64,000 nt of DNA from Comamonadaceae bacterium (GTDB taxonomy: Bacteria; Pseudomonadota; Gammaproteobacteria; Burkholderiales; Burkholderiaceae_C). The stretch spans positions 51,031-115,030 of the forward strand of contig CANGNS010000010.1 of NCBI GenBank assembly GCA_947455465.1. The letters are read 5' to 3'. The notes under the pieces were generated by a model that had not been told where the DNA came from, did no database searches, and saw only the letters and a program-made list of their open reading frames with translations. This document shows, piece by piece, positions 25,168 through 34,105 of the stretch (position 1 is its first letter; the number at the start of each line of letters is the position of its first letter). The position numbers and the translations under genes were made by a program.

Positions 25168-25656
25168 TCAGGGCTTTGGCAGCGCCGCCTCGATGTCGGC
25201 CGCCAAGCTCGCTGGCGAGTCGGTGGGCGCGTAGCGCTTGCGCGGCTGTCCGTCGGGCCCGATCAGGAATTTGGTGAAGTTCCATTTGATCGACTCGGTG
25301 CCCAAAATGCCGGGCGCCGCCTTGGTCAGCCACTGAAATAGCGGGTGGGCTCCGGCGCCGTTGACCTCGACTTTGGACATCATCTGAAAACTCACGCCGA
25401 AGTTTTTCTGGCAAAAATTGGCGATCTCGCCATCGCTGCCGGCATCTTGGCCGCCAAACTGGTTGCAAGGAAAGCCGATGACCGCCAGGCCCTTGTCGCC
25501 GTAGCGCTGGTGCAGCTCTTGCAGGCCGGCAAACTGGGGCGTAAAGCCGCAGGCGCTGGCGGTATTGACTACCAACAGGGCTTTGCCTTGGAGGTCCTGC
25601 AGGTTCAGGGGCTGGCCATCGATGGTGGTGGCTTCAAAGTCAAAGGCGGTGGGCAT
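25168..25656 (-). CDS. Glutathione peroxidase (Cys type)
   Basis: 162-residue thiol peroxidase reducing H2O2 or lipid hydroperoxides, probably with thioredoxin as in most bacterial homologues. The catalytic Cys36 lies in NTASACGFTPQ, the catalytic Gln in FPCNQFGGQ (Gln70), and Trp in IKWNFTKFL. Length is standard and no selenocysteine is used. It ends 13 bases before the GlxA regulator starts, so the regulator may be read from the gpx promoter. Confidence 0.95.
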   Translation of the reverse strand: MPTAFDFEATTIDGQPLNLQDLQGKALLVVNTASACGFTPQFAGLQELHQRYGDKGLAVIGFPCNQFGGQDAGSDGEIANFCQKNFGVSFQMMSKVEVNGAGAHPLFQWLTKAAPGILGTESIKWNFTKFLIGPDGQPRKRYAPTDSPASLAADIEAALPKP

Positions 25657-25745
25657 GGGGTACTCCTTGAGGTATTTATCGTCGCCTGAAAAGGGCCGGG
25701 CGGCTGCGGCCTGGTGGCCGCAAAGGATAACGCAGCGCCCGTTCC

Positions 25746-27029
25746 CTAGCCGTGCAAATGGTCGTTGCGGGCGATGTCCAGCAGACGCTGCACCTCGGCG
25801 CCGTGTTCCTGGCAGTTGCGCTGGTGCCAGCGGCGGATCAGCGCCATGCAGCCGGCCACCAGCAAGCCAAAGACGCTGATGGCGCCAAAGGCAGATACGC
25901 CCATGCCGGTGGACAGGCTGTAGAGCCCGCCCAGCGACAAGATGCAGGCTTGCTCATTGAAGTTTTGTACCGCAATCGAGCGGCCCGCGCCCATGAGATT
26001 GTGGCCCCGGTGCTGCAGCAGCGCATTCATGGGCACCACCAAAAAGCCGCCTAGCGCGCCCAGCAAGATCAAAAAGGGCGCAGCCACCCAGACGTTGCTG
26101 ATGAAATTCATGAGCACCACCAGCAGGCCCATGGCGATACCCAGCGGCAGCACGCCAATAGCGTGCTCCAGGCGCACCCGCATCGAGGCGACCACCGCGC
26201 CCAGCGCCGTGCCCAGCGCCACCACGCCCACCAGTGCGGAGGCCTGGGTCACCGAGTAACCCAGCGCCACGGCCGCCCAGGCCAGCACGATGTAGCGCAA
26301 ATTGCCGCTCACGCCCCAAAACAAAGTGGTCGTACCCAGCGAAATTTGGCCCAGCCGGTCGCGCCAGAGCTGCATATTGCAGTGCCAAAAGTCCGGCAAA
26401 AGGGACCACAAATGGCGCGGCAAAGGCCGCATCTCCACGCCGGTGCCGGGAATGCGGGTGTTGAACCAGGCCGCCAGCAGGTACAAAAACACCAGGGCAC
26501 AAATAGCGGCCTGGGGCGCCGTATCAATGCCTGTATCTATATAGGGGATGTCCAGCGACAGCAAATGCGGCGCAATATGCGGCCCGATCAGCTGGCCGCC
26601 CAGCAGCACGCCCAAAATGATGGAGGCAATTGTCAGCCCCTCGATCCAGCCGTTGGCGCTGACCAGCTGGGAGGCCGGTAGCAGCTCGGTCAGGATGCCG
26701 TACTTGGCCGGCGAATACGCCGCCGCGCCCAGCCCGACCACCGCATAAGCCAGCAGCGGGTGGCCGCCAAAGAGCATCATGGCGCAGCCGGCGATCTTGA
26801 TGCCATTGCTCACCAGCATGACCTTGCCCTTGGGGTACGCGTCGGCAAAAGCGCCCACAAAAGGCGCCAGTACCACATAGAAAAGCGCAAACATGGGCAC
26901 CAGCGCGGCCTGTTGCCACTCGGGCGCCTGGGCGCCGCGCAGCAGCTGCACCGCTCCCACAAACAAGGCGTTATCGGCCAGCGAGCTCAGGAACTGCGCT
27001 GCCATGATGGTGAAAAAACCGCGCTTCAT
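25746..27029 (-). CDS. lplT: Lysophospholipid transporter LplT
   Basis: 427-residue MFS flippase that brings lysophospholipids to the inner leaflet for re-acylation. Twelve hydrophobic segments are visible. LplT-like features are GFFTIMAAQFLSSLADNALF at the N-terminus, FVGAFADAYPKGKVMLVSN between helices 2 and 3, and YSPAKYGILTELLP. No acyltransferase partner (aas) is fused or adjacent. It is divergent from alr across about 116 bases. Confidence 0.9.
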   Translation of the reverse strand: MKRGFFTIMAAQFLSSLADNALFVGAVQLLRGAQAPEWQQAALVPMFALFYVVLAPFVGAFADAYPKGKVMLVSNGIKIAGCAMMLFGGHPLLAYAVVGLGAAAYSPAKYGILTELLPASQLVSANGWIEGLTIASIILGVLLGGQLIGPHIAPHLLSLDIPYIDTGIDTAPQAAICALVFLYLLAAWFNTRIPGTGVEMRPLPRHLWSLLPDFWHCNMQLWRDRLGQISLGTTTLFWGVSGNLRYIVLAWAAVALGYSVTQASALVGVVALGTALGAVVASMRVRLEHAIGVLPLGIAMGLLVVLMNFISNVWVAAPFLILLGALGGFLVVPMNALLQHRGHNLMGAGRSIAVQNFNEQACILSLGGLYSLSTGMGVSAFGAISVFGLLVAGCMALIRRWHQRNCQEHGAEVQRLLDIARNDHLHG

Positions 27030-27145
27030 ACCCAGGGTGTGGTCGTGGCCGTCTGGGGCAGCAGGGTCGTACGGAGGTCAAAAATCACAGTGCGAGGGTT
27101 ATAGCACGGGCGCAAGACGGCGCGGCCCGCCGTTAAAGTCGGGCC

Positions 27146-28273
27146 ATGCCCCGCCCGATCTACGCCCTCGTCCATCCCCAGGCCCTGCGCCACAACCTGA
27201 ACCGTTTGCGCCAGGCCGCGCCGGATGCGCGGGTGTGGGCCGTGGTCAAGGCCGATGCCTATGGCCACGGCATTGAGCGCGTGTTCGCGGCCCTGGCGGG
27301 TGCCGACGGCTTTGCACTCTTGGAGATCGCCGAGGCGCAGCGCCTGCGCGCCTTAGGCTGGCGCGGCCCGATTTTGCTGCTCGAAGGCGCCTTTGAACTG
27401 CGCGACTTGGAGGCCTGCTCGCGCCTGGACCTGTGGCACGTGGTGCATAACGAAGCCCAGATCGACATGCTGGCAGCGCACAAAACCCATGTGCCGCAGC
27501 GCGTTTTCCTCAAAATCAACAGCGGCATGAACCGCCTGGGCTTTGCGCCTGCCCAGGCGCGCGCCGCCTGGACCCGCCTGAACGCCTTGCCCCAGGTGGA
27601 TGAAATCTCGCTCATGACCCACTTCAGCGACGCCGACGGCCCGCTGGGCATCGCCGCCCAAGCCGCCCGTTTTGAGGCCGCCACCGCCGACCTGCCTGGC
27701 GAGCGCTGCCTGAGCAATAGCGCAGCCATCCTTCGCCACAGCCTGCACCAAGCGCAATCGGCCCAGCCCTTGGCCGCCAGCGACTGGGTGCGCGCCGGCA
27801 TCGCCTTGTACGGCAGCGCGCCCGATTTCGGGCTCAACACCCCCGCGCACTGGGATGTGCGCCCGGCCATGAGCCTGCGCGCCCAGATCATCGCCACCCA
27901 AGACCTACAGCCCGGCGACACCGTTGGCTACGGTTCGCGCTTTGTGGCCGACGGGCCCATGCGCATCGGCATCGTGGCCTGTGGCTATGCCGACGGCTAT
28001 ATGCGCGCCAGCCCCAGCGGCACGCCGGTGCTGGTGGACGGCCAGCGCAGCGCCACCGTGGGTCGCGTCAGCATGGACATGCTGGCCGTTGACCTGTCAA
28101 CCCTGCCCCGCGCCGGCCTGGGCAGCGAGGTCACGCTCTGGGGCCAGGCCAGCAGCGGCGCACTGCTGCCCATCGACGAGGTGGCCGCCGCCGGCCAGAC
28201 CATTGCCTACGAGCTGATGTGCGCCTTGGCGCGCCGGGTGCCCGTGCAGGTGGACGAGGACGCGGGCGATTAA
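27146..28273 (+). CDS. alr: Alanine racemase
   Basis: PLP enzyme interconverting L- and D-alanine for peptidoglycan. The 375-residue length is normal. The PLP lysine is Lys35 in [11 protein letters not shown]; the second catalytic residue Tyr262 is in [17 protein letters not shown], the [11 protein letters not shown] block and [12 protein letters not shown] are also family motifs. It is followed closely by radA, but a LexA-like box between them suggests radA has its own promoter. Confidence 0.95.
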   Translation: MPRPIYALVHPQALRHNLNRLRQAAPDARVWAVVKADAYGHGIERVFAALAGADGFALLEIAEAQRLRALGWRGPILLLEGAFELRDLEACSRLDLWHVVHNEAQIDMLAAHKTHVPQRVFLKINSGMNRLGFAPAQARAAWTRLNALPQVDEISLMTHFSDADGPLGIAAQAARFEAATADLPGERCLSNSAAILRHSLHQAQSAQPLAASDWVRAGIALYGSAPDFGLNTPAHWDVRPAMSLRAQIIATQDLQPGDTVGYGSRFVADGPMRIGIVACGYADGYMRASPSGTPVLVDGQRSATVGRVSMDMLAVDLSTLPRAGLGSEVTLWGQASSGALLPIDEVAAAGQTIAYELMCALARRVPVQVDEDAGD

Positions 28274-28274
28274 G

Positions 28275-28290
28275 CTGTTTTTATATACAG
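28275..28290 (+). promoter_or_regulatory. LexA-type SOS box upstream of radA
   Basis: CTGTTTTTATATACAG fits CTGT-N8-ACAG with an A/T-only core. It begins 2 bases after the alr stop and ends 12 bases before the radA ATG, so it would sit on radA's own promoter or leader. Its TTTATATACAG half is identical to that of the box upstream of comM. LexA binding is inferred. Confidence 0.72.
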
Positions 28291-28302
28291 TAATATCGCC
28301 CC

Positions 28303-29670
28303 ATGGCCAAAGACAAATCTGTATTTACCTGCACCGAGTGCGGCGGCACCAGCCCCAAGTGGCTGGGCAAATGTCCGGCCTGCGGCGCCTGGAACACCTT
28401 GATCGAATCCCTGGCCAGCGCCGAAAGCGGCACCAAAAACCGCTTCGCCGCCCTGGCCAGTACGGCCGAGGTGGCGGTTTTGGCCGATATCGAGGCCAGC
28501 GACGTCGACCGCACGCCCACCGGCCACGCCGAGCTCGACCGGGTGCTGGGCGGGGGCATCGTGGAGGGCGGCGTGGTGCTGATCGGCGGCGACCCGGGCA
28601 TTGGCAAGTCCACTTTGCTTTTGCAGGCCCTCGATTCGCTGCAGCGCGCAGGCAAAAAGACGCTCTACGTTACCGGCGAGGAAAGCGGCGCCCAGGTGGC
28701 CCTGCGCTCGCGCCGGCTGGGGCTGGACGGCTCGCAGGTCAGCGTGCTGGCCGAGATCCAGCTGGAAAAAATTCTGGCCACGCTCACCGCGCGCCAGCCC
28801 GATGTGGCGGTGATTGACTCCATACAGACCGTGTATTCCGAGCAACTGAGCTCGGCGCCGGGCTCGGTGGCCCAGGTGCGCGAGTGCGCCGCCCACCTCA
28901 CGCGCGCGGCCAAGGCCGCCGGCGTGTGCATCGTGCTGGTCGGCCATGTCACCAAGGAAGGCGCCCTGGCCGGACCGCGCGTTCTGGAGCACATGGTCGA
29001 CACCGTGCTGTACTTCGAGGGCGATACCCACAGCCAGTTCCGGCTGGTGCGCGCCATCAAGAACCGTTTTGGTGCGGTCAATGAGATCGGCGTCTTTGCC
29101 ATGACCGAAAAAGGCCTCAAAGGCGTAAGCAACCCCAGTGCCATCTTTCTGAGCCAGCACGCCGAGCCGGTGCCCGGCAGCTGCGTGATGGTTACTTTGG
29201 AGGGCACGCGGCCGCTGTTGGTGGAAATTCAGGCCTTGGTCGACAGTGGCGGCCCCAGCCCCCGGCGCCTGAGCGTGGGCCTGGACAAAGACCGCCTTGC
29301 CATGCTGCTGGCCGTGCTGCACCGCCACGCCGGGGTCGCCTGCATGGACCAGGATGTATTTATCAACGCCGTGGGCGGGGTGCGCATCGGCGAGCCGGCC
29401 GCCGATATGGCGGTGATGCTGGCCATTACCTCGTCATTGCGCGGCAAACCGCTGCCCAAAGGCTTTATTGCCTTTGGCGAGGTGGGGCTGGCCGGCGAGG
29501 TGCGCCCGGCCCCGCGGGGCCAGGAGCGCCTGCGCGAGGCGGCCAAACTGGGCTTTACGATGGCCATCGTGCCCAAAGCCAATGCCCCCAAAAAGCCGGT
29601 CGAGGGCATGACCGTGCACGCCGTGGAGCGGGTCGAAGAGGCGTTGCAGATCGTGCGCGCCTGGGCTTGA
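28303..29670 (+). CDS. radA: DNA repair protein RadA
   Basis: 455-residue RecA-like hexameric helicase that helps branch migration during homologous recombination and transformation. Domain order is intact: four-cysteine zinc finger (Cys10, 13, 24, 27 in CTECGG and KCPACGAW), Walker A GGDPGIGKST near residue 95, RadA-specific KNRFG motif near residue 254, and a C-terminal Lon-like domain ending GFTMAIVPKANAPK. It is 29 bases after alr with a LexA-type box between. Confidence 0.97.
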   Translation: MAKDKSVFTCTECGGTSPKWLGKCPACGAWNTLIESLASAESGTKNRFAALASTAEVAVLADIEASDVDRTPTGHAELDRVLGGGIVEGGVVLIGGDPGIGKSTLLLQALDSLQRAGKKTLYVTGEESGAQVALRSRRLGLDGSQVSVLAEIQLEKILATLTARQPDVAVIDSIQTVYSEQLSSAPGSVAQVRECAAHLTRAAKAAGVCIVLVGHVTKEGALAGPRVLEHMVDTVLYFEGDTHSQFRLVRAIKNRFGAVNEIGVFAMTEKGLKGVSNPSAIFLSQHAEPVPGSCVMVTLEGTRPLLVEIQALVDSGGPSPRRLSVGLDKDRLAMLLAVLHRHAGVACMDQDVFINAVGGVRIGEPAADMAVMLAITSSLRGKPLPKGFIAFGEVGLAGEVRPAPRGQERLREAAKLGFTMAIVPKANAPKKPVEGMTVHAVERVEEALQIVRAWA

Positions 29671-29695
29671 AAAATTTTCCGCCCACCCCTGAAAA

Positions 29696-29723
29696 TTGAT
29701 CAAGCCCTCAGACCCGTTAGACT
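29696..29723 (+). promoter_or_regulatory. Candidate sigma-70 promoter of the liv operon
   Basis: TTGATC (29696-29701), a 16-base spacer and TAGACT (29718-29723). Each hexamer matches the consensus at four of six positions. It would give a leader of about 170 bases before livJ. Confidence 0.35.
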
Positions 29724-29799
29724 GCGCGGGGGCCGCTCCCCGTAAGTTTCAGTAAGGTTGGCTAGATTAGATTAGGCGACCTGATAGGCTAGAGGGCTG

Positions 29800-29822
29800 G
29801 GCGGATACCGCCGGGGTGCCCC
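29800..29822 (+). other. Tandem hairpins in the livJ leader
   Basis: Two adjacent perfect hairpins lie about 80 bases upstream of livJ: GGCGG-ATA-CCGCC (29800-29812) and GGGG-TG-CCCC (29813-29822). No T-run follows. They may stabilise the transcript or form a regulatory leader; I match them to no known riboswitch. Confidence 0.4.
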
Positions 29823-29899
29823 AATGGCGTGCAGCGCGGGAGGACGGGCCCGGGCTTTGCGTTCAGTGCGCGACTTACATATTTCAACTTGGAGACAAC

Positions 29900-31150
29900 A
29901 TGACTATTCGTATTGCAAAAATGGCCAAGCGCCTGGCAGTCGCCACCGCTGTGATGGCTTTTGCCGGCATCGCCGGCGCAGTGGAGCCGATCAAGATCGG
30001 CGTTTCGGGCCCCTTCACCGGCGGTTCGTCCTCCATGGGTGTGAGCATGCGCGACGGCGTGAAACTGGCCGCTGAAGAGATCAACAAGGCCGGCGGCGTT
30101 TTGGGCCGCCCCCTGCAACTGATCGAGCGCGATGACGAAGCCAAGAACGAGCGCGGCGTGCAAATCGCCCAGGAACTGATTAACAAAGAGAAAGTCGTCG
30201 CCACCGTCGGCTTTATCAACACCGGCGTGGCGCTGGCTTCGCAGCGCTTTTACCAGGAAGCCAAGATTCCGGTCATGAATAACGTGGCCACCGGCTCCAT
30301 CGTGACCCACCAGTTTGATGACCAGCCCGAGAACTACATCTTCCGTAATGCGGCCCACGACAGCATCCAGGCGCCCATGATTGTGGAAGAGGCGATCACC
30401 CGCCGCGGCTTCAAGAAAGTGGCCATCCTGGCGGACTCCACCAACTACGGCCAACTCGGTCGCGAAGATTTGGAGCGTGCACTGGGCCAGAAAAACATCA
30501 AGCCAGTGGCGGTGGAGAAGTTCAACGTCAAGGACGTGGACATGACTGCCCAGTTGCTCAAGGCCAAGGCTGCAGGCGCTGAAGTCATCCTGACCTATGC
30601 GATCGGACCCGAGCTAGCACAAATCGCCAACGGCATGACCAAGCTGGGCTGGAAAGTTCCCATGATTGGCAGCTGGACCCTGTCCATGGCCAACTTCATT
30701 GACAACGCCGGCCCTGGCGGAGAAGGCGCGCGCATGCCGCAAACCTTTATCCAAGAGCCAACGACGCCTAAGCGCCAGTCCTTCATCATCAGCTACCTGC
30801 GCACCTTCAACCCCAAGAATGCCCGCATTGACTCGCCCGTCTCTGCGGCCCAGGGCTATGACTCGGTGTACTTGCTGGCTGCTGCGATCAACCAAGCCAA
30901 GGCGACTGATGGCCCGGCCATCCGCGCTGCGCTGGAAGATCTCAAAACGCCCGTGGACGGCGTGGTAACCACTTACAAAAAGCCCTTTACCGCCAAGGAC
31001 CACGAAGCCATCACGGCCAACATCCCTGTGTTTGGTGAAGTCAAAGGCGAAAAAGTGGTCTACGCTTATGAAGCAGACCAGAAGAAAGCCTCTGAAGTTC
31101 GCGTCAAAGACGTGAACGCCAAAGGCGCCCTGGACGTGAAGAAAAAATAA
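29900..31150 (+). CDS. livJ: Branched-chain amino acid ABC transporter, substrate-binding protein
   Basis: 416-residue periplasmic type I binding protein of the Leu/Ile/Val family. A signal peptide covers about residues 1-27 (ending GIAGA), then EPIKIGVSGPFTGGSSSMG, LAAEEINKAGGVLGR and LIERDDEAKNERG, the canonical N-lobe. GGAG 5 bases before ATG 29900 fixes the start; the frame remains open to 29816 but without a signal peptide. The actual ligand may be amino acids, urea or short amides; the family is broad. It heads the liv operon but has a terminator after it, so it is probably expressed more strongly than the membrane genes. Confidence 0.9.
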   Translation: MTIRIAKMAKRLAVATAVMAFAGIAGAVEPIKIGVSGPFTGGSSSMGVSMRDGVKLAAEEINKAGGVLGRPLQLIERDDEAKNERGVQIAQELINKEKVVATVGFINTGVALASQRFYQEAKIPVMNNVATGSIVTHQFDDQPENYIFRNAAHDSIQAPMIVEEAITRRGFKKVAILADSTNYGQLGREDLERALGQKNIKPVAVEKFNVKDVDMTAQLLKAKAAGAEVILTYAIGPELAQIANGMTKLGWKVPMIGSWTLSMANFIDNAGPGGEGARMPQTFIQEPTTPKRQSFIISYLRTFNPKNARIDSPVSAAQGYDSVYLLAAAINQAKATDGPAIRAALEDLKTPVDGVVTTYKKPFTAKDHEAITANIPVFGEVKGEKVVYAYEADQKKASEVRVKDVNAKGALDVKKK

Positions 31151-31178
31151 TCACGGTTAACGTACCGCGCTCCAAGTG

Positions 31179-31217
31179 CAAACTCGCCAGTCCCGTAAAG
31201 GCTGGCGAGTTTGTTTT
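31179..31217 (+). terminator. Terminator after livJ
   Basis: A 12-bp perfect stem, CAAACTCGCCAG (31179-31190) with CTGGCGAGTTTG (31202-31213), an 11-base loop, then TTTTA. It lies between livJ and livH, so it is likely a partial terminator that sets a high livJ to livHMGF ratio. Confidence 0.8.
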
Positions 31218-31277
31218 ATAGCGAAGCGCAATCGCCTATTTCCCGGCTAGATGGCTTTAACAACGGTTAGATAAATT

Positions 31278-32153
31278 ATGGAAATCCTGCTTCAACTGGT
31301 CTACAGCGGCATCGCGCTGGGGATGATTTATGCGGTTATCGCCTTTGGCTACCAGCTTACTTTTCAGACCTCGGACACCTTGAACTTCGGCCAGGGCGAC
31401 GCCCTGATGCTGGGCGCCATGGTCGGCCTGACCTTGGTCAACCATGGGGTGAATTACTGGCTGATGCTGCCGCTGGTCATTGTGTTTGGCATGTTGCAGG
31501 GCTCCGTGGTTGAGCGCATCGGTGTGCAGCCGGCCATCAAAATCAAGAGCGAGTTTGGCTGGATTATGTCCACCATCGCCTTGGGTATTATTTTTAAGAA
31601 CGTGGCCGAAAACGTCTGGGGCCGCGACGACCTGAAATTCCCCTCGCCCCTGCCCGAGGCGCCCATGCAATTTTTGGGCGCCAATGTGTTGCCCATGGAA
31701 GTGTTGGTGGTCGTAGGCGCCGTGCTGATGATGCTGGGCGTGGAGTTTTTCAACCGCAAAACGATTTATGGCAAGGCAGTGGTGGCCACCTTTAATGACC
31801 GCGACGCAGCCAAGCTGATGGGTATTAACACAGGCTTGGTGATTACCTTCTCTTACGCCCTGTCTTCCGCAACGGCCGGTTTTGCCGGCGCGCTGATTGC
31901 GCCCCTGACGCTGACCGGCGCCACCATGGGCTCGGTACTGGGCCTGAAGGCGTTTGCTGTGGCCATTATTGGGGGCTTGACCAGCGGACTGGGCATTATT
32001 GTGGGTGGCATCATTTTGGGTATTGCCGAAACGACCACCGGTTTTTATATCTCCACCGGCTACAAAGACGTGCCCGGTCTGGTGCTTTTGCTGATGGTGC
32101 TGGCCCTCAAACCCGCTGGCTTGTTTGGCAAAACCGCAATCAAGAAAGTCTGA
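31278..32153 (+). CDS. livH: Branched-chain amino acid ABC transporter permease LivH
   Basis: 291-residue inner-membrane permease. LivH features are the start MEILLQLVYSGIALGMIYAV, the TLNFGQGDALMLGAM helix, and the C-terminal AFAVAIIGGLTSGLGIIVGG. About eight hydrophobic helices are present. The fused permease-ATPase gene starts 2 bases after its stop, so the two are translationally coupled. Confidence 0.94.
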   Translation: MEILLQLVYSGIALGMIYAVIAFGYQLTFQTSDTLNFGQGDALMLGAMVGLTLVNHGVNYWLMLPLVIVFGMLQGSVVERIGVQPAIKIKSEFGWIMSTIALGIIFKNVAENVWGRDDLKFPSPLPEAPMQFLGANVLPMEVLVVVGAVLMMLGVEFFNRKTIYGKAVVATFNDRDAAKLMGINTGLVITFSYALSSATAGFAGALIAPLTLTGATMGSVLGLKAFAVAIIGGLTSGLGIIVGGIILGIAETTTGFYISTGYKDVPGLVLLLMVLALKPAGLFGKTAIKKV

Positions 32154-32155
32154 CC

Positions 32156-34087
32156 ATGAGTCGCAATTTCATGCTCTCCTTGGTGGTGTTTTTGGCCCTG
32201 CTGGCCGCGGCGCCCCTGTACACCTCCAACCCGTATTACATCCACATGATCGGCACGATCATGATTTACGCCATCTTGCTGTTTGGCCTGGACATTGTGG
32301 TCGGCTACACCGGCCAGGTCTCGTTAGGCCATGCCGGCTTGTTTGGCGTGGGCTCCTACACCGCAGGCGTGATGTTTATGAAGCTGGGCGCCCCGCTGTG
32401 GCTGATCATTCCGGCCAGCGTGTGCGTAACCGCCGGCTTTGGCGCCCTGCTGGCGCTGCCCGCTTTGCGCGTGACCGGCCCCTACCTGGCCATGGTCACC
32501 TTGGCTTTTGGCACCATCATCCAGATTTTGATCAACGAGATGACCTTCCTCACCGAAGGCCCGCTGGGCATCAAAGTGCCCAAGCCCGACCTGTTTGGCG
32601 CCAAGCTCACCGAACACGAGTTCTATTGGCTGGTGCTGGCGCTGATGGCGCTGTCGCTGGTGGTGGTCGACCGCATCTTGCGCTCGCAACTGGGCCGCGC
32701 CTTTGAAGCTTTGCGCGGCAGCCCGGTGGCCTCGGACTGTATGGGTGTATCGGTCTACCGCTACAAGGTCTATGCCTTTGTGATCAGCGCCGGTTTTGCC
32801 GGTTTGTCGGGTTGCTTGTACGCGTATTCGGAGCAATATATTTCGCCCAATACCTACAACTTCGAGCTGACCGTGTTGTTCTTGCTGGCTGTCATCATGG
32901 GCGGACGCAAGACGCGCTCGGGCGCCATGCTGGGCGCAGCCATCATCGTGATCCTGCCTAAGCTGCTGGACGATCTGGAGATGTTCCGCCAGGTGTCCTC
33001 GGTGCTGGCAGTGCTGATGCTGGTGGGCGCCATCGTGGCGATCGCCAAGAAAATCACCACCCCGCGCGCGATGGCCATCCCCGTGGTGGGCACGCTGGCT
33101 TTGGCAGCCTTTTCGTTCTGGCTGGAGTCCATCACCGACTGGCGCCTGAGCATTTTTGGTCTGATGATTTTGTTTGTCGTCTACTACCTGCAAGACGGCA
33201 TCGTCGGCTTTTTCCGCAAACTCACCTCGCGCAAGACCAGCCGTGGCCAGGCCTACCAAGCGCCGGCCCATGCCAAGGACGCCATCACCGTGGCGGCCTC
33301 CGCCTCGGGCAATGAATCCGGTGGCACACTGCTCAACGCCCAAGGCGTGCTGATGCAGTTTGGCGGCCTCAAGGCGCTCAATGAGGTGGACCTGCGCATT
33401 CAGCGCGGCACCATCCACGGCCTGATCGGCCCCAACGGCTCGGGCAAGAGCACCATGATGAACGTGCTCACTGGTATTTACGTGCCCACGGCCGGCAGTA
33501 TCGAGTTCTGTGGCCGCAGTGTGGTGGAGCGCAGCTCGGCCGATATTGCGCTCTCGGGCATTGCGCGCACCTTCCAGAACGTGCAGCTGTTTGGCGAAAT
33601 GACCGCCTTGCAAAACGTGCAGGTGGGCTTGCACCACACCTTCAACAGCAACCTGCTGGATGTCGCCCTGAACACCCCGCGCTACCAGCGCGAGGACGAG
33701 AGCGCTATTGAGCGCGGCATGGGCCTATTGAATTTTGTAGGCTTGGCCGACCTGGCCGGCGAAGAGGCGCGTAACCTGCCTTACGGCAAGCAGCGCCTCT
33801 TGGAAATCGCCCGCGCCCTGGCGCTGGACCCCCAGCTGTTGCTGCTGGACGAGCCTGCCGCCGGCCTGACCGCGCCCGATATCAAAGAGCTGATCGCCAT
33901 CATCCGCAAGATCCGCGACCACGGCATTACCGTCATTCTGATCGAGCACCACATGGACGTGGTCATGAGCGTGTGCGATGCCGTCTCGGTGCTGGACTTC
34001 GGTCAAAAAATCGCGGAAGGCAAACCGGCCGAGGTACAGGCCAATGAAAAAGTGATCGAGGCCTATCTGGGCGCTCCGGCCGCTTAA
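32156..34087 (+). CDS. livM: Fused LivM-LivG branched-chain amino acid permease/ATPase
   Basis: 643 residues in one polypeptide. Residues about 1-355 are a LivM permease (YTGQVSLGHAGLFGVGSYTAG, TGPYLAMVTLAFGTI, EALRGSPVASDCMGV). A hydrophilic linker (about 356-385) leads to a LivG ATPase with Walker A GPNGSGKST from residue 425, ARTFQNVQLF, a LivG signature segment NLPYGKQRLLEIARAL, Walker B LLLLDEPAAGL and IEHHMDVVM. Separate livM and livG are the textbook arrangement; the fusion is known in Burkholderiales. The signature carries YGKQ instead of the common SGGQ, which is usual in LivG. Confidence 0.94.
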   Translation: MSRNFMLSLVVFLALLAAAPLYTSNPYYIHMIGTIMIYAILLFGLDIVVGYTGQVSLGHAGLFGVGSYTAGVMFMKLGAPLWLIIPASVCVTAGFGALLALPALRVTGPYLAMVTLAFGTIIQILINEMTFLTEGPLGIKVPKPDLFGAKLTEHEFYWLVLALMALSLVVVDRILRSQLGRAFEALRGSPVASDCMGVSVYRYKVYAFVISAGFAGLSGCLYAYSEQYISPNTYNFELTVLFLLAVIMGGRKTRSGAMLGAAIIVILPKLLDDLEMFRQVSSVLAVLMLVGAIVAIAKKITTPRAMAIPVVGTLALAAFSFWLESITDWRLSIFGLMILFVVYYLQDGIVGFFRKLTSRKTSRGQAYQAPAHAKDAITVAASASGNESGGTLLNAQGVLMQFGGLKALNEVDLRIQRGTIHGLIGPNGSGKSTMMNVLTGIYVPTAGSIEFCGRSVVERSSADIALSGIARTFQNVQLFGEMTALQNVQVGLHHTFNSNLLDVALNTPRYQREDESAIERGMGLLNFVGLADLAGEEARNLPYGKQRLLEIARALALDPQLLLLDEPAAGLTAPDIKELIAIIRKIRDHGITVILIEHHMDVVMSVCDAVSVLDFGQKIAEGKPAEVQANEKVIEAYLGAPAA

Positions 34088-34105
34088 GCACACAGGACTA
34101 TTGTT

